Of a stretch of 6,517 bases of DNA, positions 1 through 5,885 are shown piece by piece. Position 1 is the stretch's first letter, and each line of letters starts with the position of its first letter. Source of the stretch: an uncultured Desulfohalobiaceae bacterium (GTDB taxonomy: Bacteria; Desulfobacterota; Desulfovibrionia; Desulfovibrionales; Desulfonatronovibrionaceae); the NCBI GenBank assembly GCA_913055195.1, contig CAJXJU010000072.1, forward strand, positions 1 through 6,517. Direction: 5' to 3'. The notes beneath the pieces were generated by a model, which was given only the letters and a program-made list of their open reading frames with translations, made no database searches and had not been told where the DNA came from. The position numbers and the translations under genes were made by a program.

Positions 1-6
1 AAATAT

Positions 7-35
7 ATTTTACAATTCCAGACAAATCCTGTCAA
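7..35 (-). promoter_or_regulatory. Near-consensus sigma-70 type promoter firing leftward out of the window
   Basis: On the minus strand TTGACA (35-30) is a perfect -35 hexamer. After exactly 17 nt comes TAAAAT (12-7), five of six matches to the -10 consensus, in AT-rich DNA. It lies downstream of the cyclotransferase gene and would start a separate transcript whose gene lies beyond the left edge. The -35 box overlaps the inverted repeat at 30-47. No experimental support; the judgement is from hexamers and spacing. Confidence 0.55.
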
Positions 36-47
36 ACGTATTTGACA
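30..47. repeat. Perfect 7-bp inverted repeat overlapping a -35 box
   Basis: TGTCAAA, a 4-nt centre (CGTA), then TTTGACA. Each arm carries a TTGACA hexamer, one on each strand, so the palindrome doubles as a -35 element; only the minus-strand copy has a good -10 at the right distance. It could be an operator for a dimeric repressor or simply a by-product of two -35-like hexamers. Confidence 0.5.
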
Positions 48-104
48 AATATCTCTTTCCAGGGCTGATACGGAATCTGCCCCTATGTATTTCTGCTAAA
101 ATGC

Positions 105-165
105 TCCGCTTCTCTACTTCCTATCTTCCCAACTTCCCATCTTTCCGTCCCCCCGTTTCCCCTTC
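105..165 (-). repeat. Purine-rich degenerate simple repeat at the end of the cyclotransferase gene
   Basis: On the minus strand this is a near-uninterrupted purine tract built from variants of GGGAAGNT (for example GATGGGAAGTTGGGAAGATA). It supplies the last 14 or so codons and the stop of the cyclotransferase gene, then continues about 15 nt beyond. Translated, such tracts give characteristic 'GRKDGKLGR' peptides that turn up as tails or spurious short ORFs where these repeats are dispersed. Confidence 0.7.
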
Positions 166-510
166 AATAAAGACCCCATCAGGCACAAGAGAACCTGATG
201 GATGATGGCAAAAATACATCCAGGCCTGACAAATTTTACCTTCAACAAGAACAGGGATCTCTTTTCGTTCATAAAAAAAGGGATGCTCTTCCAGTTGATC
301 AAGAGCCTGCAAAATATCATCATTGACCAGATATAGTTCTCCATAGATGTAAGAAGTTTGTGGTTGCTCGCAAACATACGGAATGGAGTCGGCATACATG
401 GTGTATTTGTTCTGGGTTCTACCCTGCCCTATAAAACTGGCGTCCAATAAAAAATGATGGTTGCTATAGCCTTTTTTTAACGTGCCATAAACAAATACAA
501 AGTGAGACAT
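121..510 (-). CDS. Gamma-glutamylcyclotransferase-like (GGCT / AIG2-like, YtfP-type) protein
   Basis: Predicted small cytosolic cyclotransferase-fold enzyme of 129 residues. The family releases 5-oxoproline from gamma-glutamyl-amines or dipeptides, but the substrate of most bacterial members is unknown. The N-terminus FVFVYGTLKKGYSN is the diagnostic substrate-binding loop (YGTLxxG, residues 8-14). The probable catalytic Glu is E74 in LDQLEEHPFFYER (70-82), followed by QAWMYF (95-100), the usual closing strand. ATG at 510 is preceded by CGGAGA at 6 nt, so the TTG five codons upstream is less likely. It begins 25 nt after jetD with no terminator between, so it is probably co-transcribed with the Wadjet genes. 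No link to plasmid defence is known for this family and it may be a passenger. The last roughly 14 codons (from E116) are read from a purine-rich simple repeat, giving a GETGGRKDGKLGR tail that is probably not part of the ancestral fold. Confidence 0.88.
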   Translation of the reverse strand: MSHFVFVYGTLKKGYSNHHFLLDASFIGQGRTQNKYTMYADSIPYVCEQPQTSYIYGELYLVNDDILQALDQLEEHPFFYERKEIPVLVEGKICQAWMYFCHHPSGSLVPDGVFIEGETGGRKDGKLGR

Positions 511-535
511 AATGCATCTCCGCAATAAATTATCC

Positions 536-1498
536 TCATCCCCTGATAAATTTTAGAAGACCATCAGGGCGCAAATGCAACAAAGTTTCCTGTTCAATGA
601 CAGGCCCGCCCATTGTATTTAAAAACTTTGCCAATTCTTTTACCTCTTCTGTCTGATATTCAGTATCAGGATACTCTACACTTCTACTATCAAACTGCAT
701 CTTTGCCAGAATCTCTGCCAGTATTTCTTTGTCAGGATAAAATCTGCATCCTGGCATACGAGTCGCTATTTTTTCATAAATCTGCAAACCTTTTACATCA
801 ACATCACCAAAATGCACAACAACAGCAGGTTCTATAGCCTTTAAAAAAGAAACAACAGACTCCAGCATGGCAAATCCTTCAGTGTAAATCAAAAATCCTT
901 CTGGCAAATTAAGATGCAAAAATGGAGCAAGGTTTTCAGATGTTACTGCTATCACCTGCTTATTTTGCTGTTTTTGCAGATTGTCTAATGGCTGCAAATA
1001 GCTTAAACGCAAGGCAACAGCACCTAACAGGGCAGTAAGTTGAAACAGTTCTATTTGCTGATTGATATAAAAAGGGGAAAAACAGCGCAGAAGCACAATA
1101 TCCTGTTTTTTAGGCCAATAATCACGCAAAATACGGCTTAAAAAAGATGACCTTTCTATTCGTTTTGCCTGGCCAAACAGCGATGCTGATAAAAGTTTAA
1201 CATCTTCTATATGTGGGGATTTGTTCAAATGAGCTATCAAACTAAGCCCATCTTGCAGGTCACTTTCTGAGCGTGGCTCATAGCCAAGTTTTACAAGCCT
1301 ATCATAATCCGAACACACACCCTGACAATGTTTTTGAAAATACTGCTCAACATATTCTCTGTCCTGTAAAATTACACGCTTACCATCTATCTGAATAGTT
1401 TCACTGGATGCAAAATCTGCTAAATCCTTTGTCAGCCTGCATTCTCCCTGCTCAAGCAGTCTTTTCAGGGCAAGACAAAAACGAAGTTTATTGCGCAA
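536..1498 (-). CDS. jetD: Wadjet TOPRIM-type nuclease JetD (MksG)
   Basis: JetD is the effector nuclease of Wadjet: related to topoisomerase VI/Spo11 subunit A, it introduces double-strand cuts in circular DNA trapped by JetABC. In this 320-residue protein the N-terminal half is helical and contains LLSASLFGQAKRIE (103-116), resembling the family's 'SxRxFGdSKrxE' segment just before the core. The TOPRIM domain follows. VTSENL (185-190) carries the probable catalytic Glu188; VVVHFGDVDVKGLQIYEKI (226-244) carries the metal-binding DxD pair D232 and D234. Near the C-terminus VIEQETL (300-306) matches the family's conserved 'EQE' element. The start is a TTG directly after an in-frame TGA, preceded by GGAGGAG at 4 nt. 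The protein is on the short side for JetD, mainly in the N-terminal arm. It lies 130 nt below jetC, in contrast to the tight packing elsewhere, and its spacer contains a hairpin and G-tract repeat. All expected active-site residues are present. Confidence 0.88.
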   Translation of the reverse strand: MRNKLRFCLALKRLLEQGECRLTKDLADFASSETIQIDGKRVILQDREYVEQYFQKHCQGVCSDYDRLVKLGYEPRSESDLQDGLSLIAHLNKSPHIEDVKLLSASLFGQAKRIERSSFLSRILRDYWPKKQDIVLLRCFSPFYINQQIELFQLTALLGAVALRLSYLQPLDNLQKQQNKQVIAVTSENLAPFLHLNLPEGFLIYTEGFAMLESVVSFLKAIEPAVVVHFGDVDVKGLQIYEKIATRMPGCRFYPDKEILAEILAKMQFDSRSVEYPDTEYQTEEVKELAKFLNTMGGPVIEQETLLHLRPDGLLKFIRG

Positions 1499-1502
1499 TC
1501 AA

Positions 1503-1509
1503 CTCCTCC
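1503..1509 (-). promoter_or_regulatory. Shine-Dalgarno for jetD (TTG start)
   Basis: GGAGGAG on the minus strand, 4 nt before the TTG at 1498 (6 nt from its first GGAGG). The in-frame TGA touching the TTG rules out a longer jetD in this frame. An ATG one base ahead of the motif opens only a 7-codon out-of-frame peptide (MEELIAQ), which ends just inside jetD. Confidence 0.65.
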
Positions 1510-1534
1510 ATCCAGCGCTATCGCATCTTAATTA

Positions 1535-1560
1535 AAGATAAGAAGCTATCTTCTTATCTT
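1535..1560. repeat. Perfect 11-bp inverted repeat (hairpin) upstream of jetD
   Basis: AAGATAAGAAG, a 4-nt loop (CTAT), then its exact reverse complement CTTCTTATCTT. In the jetC-jetD transcript it would form an AT-rich hairpin about 25 nt ahead of the jetD Shine-Dalgarno. The sequence after it on the minus strand (TAATTAAG) is AT-rich but not a clean U-run, so it is not a convincing intrinsic terminator. It could be an mRNA processing or stability element, an attenuator or a protein-binding palindrome. Confidence 0.75.
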
Positions 1561-1595
1561 CATAAACAATTGTCTCTCCCCCTCTACAACCTCTA

Positions 1596-1627
1596 CCCCT
1601 TATCCCTTACCCCTTATCCCTTACCCC
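1596..1627 (-). repeat. Tandem G-tract repeat with G-quadruplex potential, between jetC and jetD
   Basis: Two copies of a 14-nt unit plus a final G-tract. On the minus (coding) strand it reads GGGGTAAGGGATAA twice and then GGGG, giving five runs of three or four G separated by 3-4 nt loops. It begins one base after the jetC stop codon, so it would lie in the jetBCD mRNA upstream of jetD. A less regular pyrimidine-rich stretch (1573-1598 on the plus strand, with CCTCTACAA/CCTCTACCC near-repeats) adjoins it. Similar G-rich simple repeats occur dispersed in some bacterial genomes. Quadruplex formation is inferred from spacing only. Confidence 0.85.
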
Positions 1628-1628
1628 T

Positions 1629-4600
1629 TCAATCAATTGCACTACTTACCCACACTAACCCTTCTGGCGTGGGCAAAAGTTGATATAAAAATCCCTGTCT
1701 GAAAAGCGGTACATTAGGCAAAGCTGTTAGCATTTGAATACCACTTTGCTCCATCAGATTATAAACTGTTTCAATGGCTGTATGGTCTAAGCGGTCTGCT
1801 TCATCCAGGATAAGCACAGCCAGTCCTGTCTTAAATCTCTCTCCTGTATCATCCTGTGCCATGTTTTCAAGCAATGCTGTAATAATGGCCAGATTTACTC
1901 CCAGACTTTCACCATTGGAAAGCCCTGTTTTGCGCTCCTTATTATGTTCATCAACAACTGTGAAATCCAGATCAATATAATAACGATAGTCAACTATTTC
2001 CTCATAAGTTGGGTCAGTACGCAAATATCCCAGTTCTCTGGCCATTGCCTTAATAAATTCTTCAAAACTCATCTGCGTATTTTGCATAAAACGAAGTAAA
2101 GTATTGCTGGCTGCCAGATTATTTAATTTATGATATGCTTCGCGGCGTAAGACCTGCAACTTTACCTGCCTTACACGGCCAAAGCGCAAATGCTCCATCC
2201 TTGCATTTACTTTGCGCACTTTTCTCTCTATCTTTGCCACCTGCTCATACACTTCATTTTTAAAATTTCCCACTACCTGACGAATAGAATGCTCTATTTT
2301 ACCCAGCTCTGTTTCCAGCAGGCTTAATGTTTCTTTTAGTTTGTCAAAATTTGCATATTCAGGATAAACTAAAGATATTAATTCTTCTAACCACCTCTTT
2401 AAAACTGTTTGGGGAGGCATGTTTTGTCCGTGCTCACTGGCAAAAGCGCTCATTTCTCTCTTTAAAAGAACCAGCTTATTTTCAAAATCTACCCGGCTGG
2501 TTCCTGTATCCTGAAGTGGTGGATCAATATTCTCAAAATAAAATTTTACTTCTTCTTTAAGTTCCTGCTCTTTTGTTTTCCACTTTTCTTCTTCTTCCTG
2601 CAATAATTTTCTATGCTGCTGTGCCTCCTGAATAAAATGCTCGTTAGTTACTATTTCTCTCTCAACACGCCTGATTTGTCTATCCAGTTCCTGTACTCTT
2701 GCTTTTGATTTATCCAACTCATCCTGTAATTGCTCTTCTTCCTCGCCTATTTCCTGTTCCAGAACACTTAAAGGATATTCCTGCATTAATGCCTTTATCT
2801 GGCCTTTAAGCTCACTCATTTCTGTTATAAGCTCTGTCTTTGCTTTTTCAATCTGCTGTTTTTCTACGCTTGATTTCTGAACTTTATTTTTTAAGTGTTC
2901 TATTTTGTTGATATATTCATCATGCTTATTGGCTATTCTTTTTAAATCCTGCTCCAGAACCTCAGCCTGTTTTGATAATTGCTGAACATCAAAATGTAAC
3001 GCACTGCTCTGTCTAATAACTGAAAGCTCACCTTTAAGACGTGCTGCTATCCTGAGATTTTCCTCAAATTCATCTAAACGCTTTTGTAAAGCCAGAATCT
3101 CTGCTTCTAAATTCTCATCCTGTAAGTATTCCAGCAAAGGCAAGAGCTTATCAATTCTCTGTCCTTTATCCTCTATACTGGTCAGTTCTCCGGTCAATTG
3201 CCTGTCTGTTTCTATTAGCTTGCTCACTTCCTGCGTCAAATTTTCAATTCTTTTTTGCCTGGCTTTTTTGCCCAGAATAGGTGCTTCAGGCCGTGGCTCA
3301 TAACGCAAAACCTTTCCCTCACGAACTAAAACACCTTGTGCACATTCCAGGACATCATTTTTAGCTTCCAGGTTTTCACTATCTGAAATAAAATAAAGCC
3401 TTTGCCTGCCACGGCACAAAGCATAAGCTTCATCTTCACTCTGAATTATCCTGGCAGTTGTCAAAGGCCCAAGAATCATTTCCAGACGTGCAGCTTCCTC
3501 CCAGGAAACATCCTCGTATTGTTCAAACAGATATCTGCCCTTTGAATTTTTAAACACATCTGGCAAGTCTGCCTGATAATTTTGCAGGTTATGTAAAAGA
3601 GTTCTGTTTTTCTGTATCTGTTGCTCTAATTTCTGCTTTTCTAAATTAATTCTCTGCTGCTGTTCATTTAACTGTTCCTTTACTCTCTGCAAAGCAGAGT
3701 CACTAAATTCATTTAAGCCCATCATCTCCAGTTCTCTGACCAGATTGATGGCCTGTTGTTGTTTGGTAAGCCTTGTCTTTTTTTCAGTTATTAATTGCAA
3801 TAACGTATCCCTTTGTCTGGCAAACCTGTTTATAGCGCTAAGATTTTCAGCTTCCCTGGATAATTCCTCAAAAGTATTAAATTCCCTGCCCAGTTCTGCC
3901 TCCATTTTTTTGCGCGCCTGATCCAGCTTATTTGCTTGCGCAAGGAATTGTTTTTTTTCTTCTAGCTTCTTTTGCAAAATATAACGCTCTTTTTGCAGTT
4001 CACTTTCCTTATGTTCATATCTCTGAAGGTCATTAAAACTGTTCTCATAATCTTTTATAATTCTCTGAAAGGTCTGTTCCAGTTCTGTTTGCTTCGAATC
4101 AAGGTCCTTAAGCTGCAAACCAAGAGTCTGGTATCTTTTTCTGGCGCGCACAAGTTTTTGTTGTTCCCGCAAATTCATTAAAAGCTTTTCCTGCTCTTCT
4201 GTAGCTTTTGCTTTTGCCTGTTCCAGCCCTGCTAAATGCTCTCCCAGTCTTTTAAGAGCTGAAGTGGCAGCATCCTGCTTTTGCCTCCAGCCATTTAACT
4301 CTGTGGCAATCCTTTTTAATTCACTTCTGGCCCTGAATAATGCACTGCCAAAAAACTTTAACCCTGTATTTTCTGTTTCTTCAAGATAATTCTGTAAATT
4401 TGTAATTTCTTCTCTGGCCTTTTGAAGATCCTGTATCCTTCGCTTGACATCCTGACGCCGTGCAAAATTTTCTTCCAGTTGATGCAAAAAATTAGCTGTC
4501 CGTTTCCTGGCAGGACACAACACATCTTTTAATAATTTTGTCTTTTCACTCAGACCGGTTGAAACTGCTGTAAAGATCGTTGCAAACTCGCGCAAAACTT

Positions 4601-5153
4601 TGGGCGAAGAAAGGTCAAAAGGTAAAATGCCTTCCTGAAATAATGCACGATGATAATCCCGTGCAGTATCAAAAGGACGTATATTACCTGTGCCATCACC
4701 ACGCATACGCAACGACCTTTCAACAGAAGGCAAATCATTGCGTAAAACATTGCCTTCTAAAAAATCGTCCTGTTTTAAAGGCACATTTTCTACCACAAAA
4801 GGTTGAAACATGACCCGGCCATCAAACCGCTTTTCCAGACGAATGCCCAGATTTTTGATCCTTTCATGGCCTCTTAATGCCAGCACAATATAACCTACAT
4901 CACTGCCAAGGTAATCATCTAAAGTGCGTTCTTCTTCCTTCTGGGCTGTTGGATTTAAACGAATGTATTTCTGATTGGCGATTAATGCAATCTGGACAGC
5001 ATCCAGAATTGTTGTCTTGCCAGTGCCATTACGGCCAAAAAAGGCCGTAAAAACCCTGTGTATCTTAAATGAAGCTCTGGGATAAAGCCGAAAACCAAAG
5101 ATTAATAATTCATCCAGTATGATGGGTGATAAAATTTTGTCTTTAATGCGCAT
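1629..5153 (-). CDS. jetC: Wadjet SMC-like ATPase JetC (MksB, MukB-like)
   Basis: This 1174-residue protein is the predicted motor of the Wadjet condensin: it dimerises, binds ATP between its heads and extrudes DNA loops with JetA and JetB until JetD cuts. Residues 40-47 are Walker A (GRNGTGKT), preceded by FTAFF and followed by TILDAVQIAL. A long coiled coil (about 230-525) is rich in Glu, Lys, Gln and Leu. A hinge-like globular segment follows (about 527-630, including EEAARLEMILGPLTTARII), then a returning coil (about 640-1000). The C-terminal head has the ABC signature LSNGE (1078-1082) and Walker B LAVLILDEA with catalytic D1117-E1118, then RLD as D-loop. Length and layout are normal for JetC/MksB and no lesion is seen. 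The ATG at 5153 was chosen over a GTG three codons earlier because AAGGTGG lies 5 nt upstream of it. A SbcC/Rad50-type protein is the main alternative, but there is no zinc-hook CxxC and the jetB and jetD neighbours decide against it. Confidence 0.93.
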   Translation of the reverse strand: MRIKDKILSPIILDELLIFGFRLYPRASFKIHRVFTAFFGRNGTGKTTILDAVQIALIANQKYIRLNPTAQKEEERTLDDYLGSDVGYIVLALRGHERIKNLGIRLEKRFDGRVMFQPFVVENVPLKQDDFLEGNVLRNDLPSVERSLRMRGDGTGNIRPFDTARDYHRALFQEGILPFDLSSPKVLREFATIFTAVSTGLSEKTKLLKDVLCPARKRTANFLHQLEENFARRQDVKRRIQDLQKAREEITNLQNYLEETENTGLKFFGSALFRARSELKRIATELNGWRQKQDAATSALKRLGEHLAGLEQAKAKATEEQEKLLMNLREQQKLVRARKRYQTLGLQLKDLDSKQTELEQTFQRIIKDYENSFNDLQRYEHKESELQKERYILQKKLEEKKQFLAQANKLDQARKKMEAELGREFNTFEELSREAENLSAINRFARQRDTLLQLITEKKTRLTKQQQAINLVRELEMMGLNEFSDSALQRVKEQLNEQQQRINLEKQKLEQQIQKNRTLLHNLQNYQADLPDVFKNSKGRYLFEQYEDVSWEEAARLEMILGPLTTARIIQSEDEAYALCRGRQRLYFISDSENLEAKNDVLECAQGVLVREGKVLRYEPRPEAPILGKKARQKRIENLTQEVSKLIETDRQLTGELTSIEDKGQRIDKLLPLLEYLQDENLEAEILALQKRLDEFEENLRIAARLKGELSVIRQSSALHFDVQQLSKQAEVLEQDLKRIANKHDEYINKIEHLKNKVQKSSVEKQQIEKAKTELITEMSELKGQIKALMQEYPLSVLEQEIGEEEEQLQDELDKSKARVQELDRQIRRVEREIVTNEHFIQEAQQHRKLLQEEEEKWKTKEQELKEEVKFYFENIDPPLQDTGTSRVDFENKLVLLKREMSAFASEHGQNMPPQTVLKRWLEELISLVYPEYANFDKLKETLSLLETELGKIEHSIRQVVGNFKNEVYEQVAKIERKVRKVNARMEHLRFGRVRQVKLQVLRREAYHKLNNLAASNTLLRFMQNTQMSFEEFIKAMARELGYLRTDPTYEEIVDYRYYIDLDFTVVDEHNKERKTGLSNGESLGVNLAIITALLENMAQDDTGERFKTGLAVLILDEADRLDHTAIETVYNLMEQSGIQMLTALPNVPLFRQGFLYQLLPTPEGLVWVSSAID

Positions 5154-5835
5154 ATAGTCCACCTTCTTCTATCTCATCCGAACTTTCTTCCAGTTCAAAT
5201 CCACATTCTTCCAGATAGACCAGAAGGGCATCCCTGGCATGTTCTTCTGGCAGGGTAACGAGGCGTCTTGCCAGCTCATAAAAACGCTCCAGCGAAGGTA
5301 ACAGCTTGATTCGAGTTTCCAGAAAATCCATTTTCCCTTCATCAAGGATAATAAGAAAGCCATATTTAGCCAGATTTTTAATAGCAGTACAGAATTTTTG
5401 TTGAATCATTGCGTTTTTGCTTTCTGTAGCGCTTGAACCGCGTTTCATACCTTTGACCAGGCCTGTGTAGAGATCATTAAAATTTAAAAGCTGAAATAAT
5501 TCTTGCAAAAGGTTTTTGACAATAAACTCTGTTTCCATCAGGCCTGATTCCAGAAATTTCAAACCCAGAAACATACCAACAAAGGTCTCTGATCTGGAAA
5601 ACCTTCCTTTTGGCGCATGAGCAGATACAGCTTCTAAATAACAATACCCGGTGCTATGTTTCATTATCAAACGATAACCAAGTATTTCATAAAATTGTCT
5701 CAACTCTTCCAGGTGTTCTTCCACAAAATGAAACAGTCGTATATCCTGAACAGAAATATTACATCCTTTTAAAAGCTTAAAATTGACCTCACGCAACAAT
5801 GCAGGTTGCCTGAACAACCGCTCAAAATCTTGCAT
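5143..5835 (-). CDS. jetB: Wadjet/Mks condensin KITE subunit JetB (MksE, MukE-like)
   Basis: This 230-residue protein is predicted to be the tandem winged-helix (KITE) subunit that binds the kleisin and helps load the SMC-like JetC onto DNA. The pattern matches MukE: an N-terminal winged helix with FHFVEEHLEELRQFYEILGY and then a strand pair with GYCYLEAV. A helical block follows (ETFVGMFLGLKFLE, then FIVKNLLQELFQLL). The second winged helix contains the helix IKNLAKYGFLIIL, then KMDFLETRIKLLPSLERFYE, which parallels the MukE segment before its acidic tail. The C-terminus is acidic (LEECGFELEESSDEIEEGG), also as in MukE. ATG at 5835 was chosen; AAGGAG lies 10 nt upstream, somewhat far, and a GTG two codons earlier is only 4 nt from it. 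The last 11 nt overlap jetC, implying translational coupling. The call rests on fold pattern, length and the adjacent jetC/jetD; primary sequence similarity in this family is low. Confidence 0.85.
   Translation of the reverse strand: MQDFERLFRQPALLREVNFKLLKGCNISVQDIRLFHFVEEHLEELRQFYEILGYRLIMKHSTGYCYLEAVSAHAPKGRFSRSETFVGMFLGLKFLESGLMETEFIVKNLLQELFQLLNFNDLYTGLVKGMKRGSSATESKNAMIQQKFCTAIKNLAKYGFLIILDEGKMDFLETRIKLLPSLERFYELARRLVTLPEEHARDALLVYLEECGFELEESSDEIEEGGLYAH
5159..5166 (-). promoter_or_regulatory. Ribosome binding site that sets the jetC start
   Basis: GAAGGTGG read on the minus strand lies 5 nt before the ATG at 5153. It sits inside the last codons of jetB and overlaps the upstream GTG candidate at 5162, which therefore has no room for its own Shine-Dalgarno. 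This favours ATG at 5153 and an 11-nt jetB-jetC overlap. Confidence 0.7.
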
Positions 5836-5845
5836 AAACACACTA

Positions 5846-5851
5846 CTCCTT
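5846..5851 (-). promoter_or_regulatory. Shine-Dalgarno for jetB
   Basis: AAGGAG on the minus strand, 10 nt before the ATG at 5835 and 4 nt before the GTG at 5841. The motif is strong, but neither spacing is ideal, so the exact jetB start (230 or 232 residues) is uncertain. The motif also forms part of the last sense codons of the overlapping short frame that ends in TAG at 5843-5845. Confidence 0.6.
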
Positions 5852-5885
5852 CATAAAGTCGCCTGCAAAATAATGAACCAATACA

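Noticed and set aside
62..82. Hairpin GGGC-T-GAT / ATC-T-GCCC as a terminator for the jet operon
   Set aside because: Only 7 paired bases with an internal mismatch and no U-run on either strand; too weak to call a terminator.
114..395. 93-residue minus-strand ORF overlapping the cyclotransferase gene
   Set aside because: The overlapping frame has clear family motifs (YGTLxxG, LDxLE). This one has none and ends in the translated repeat (GKRGDGKMGSWEDRK).
613..837. Plus-strand ORFs across the window (e.g. 613-837, 1408-1683, 1774-1980, 2327-2560, 3972-4181, 4580-4813, 6061-6321)
   Set aside because: All but one lie entirely antisense to well-supported genes; 1408-1683 also crosses the jetC-jetD spacer. 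None has a recognisable motif; their Leu/Ser/Phe-rich content is expected from the complement of Glu/Lys/Gln-rich coiled-coil codons.
1596..1627. CRISPR or telomere-like array
   Set aside because: The unit is 14 nt and contiguous without spacers, and there are only two copies; it is a simple tandem repeat.
4550..4750. 66-residue minus-strand ORF inside jetC
   Set aside because: It lies in another frame fully within the jetC head region, has low-quality Cys/Leu-rich composition and no Shine-Dalgarno; it is a shadow.
5169..5363. 64-residue minus-strand ORF inside jetB
   Set aside because: Shifted frame of jetB with Trp/Cys-rich, non-protein-like sequence and no independent start signal.
5850..5885. 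Possible promoter between the ATPase gene and jetB (TTGGTT ... TTTATG)
   Set aside because: Both hexamers match the consensus poorly and the stretch may be coding in the overlapping frame.
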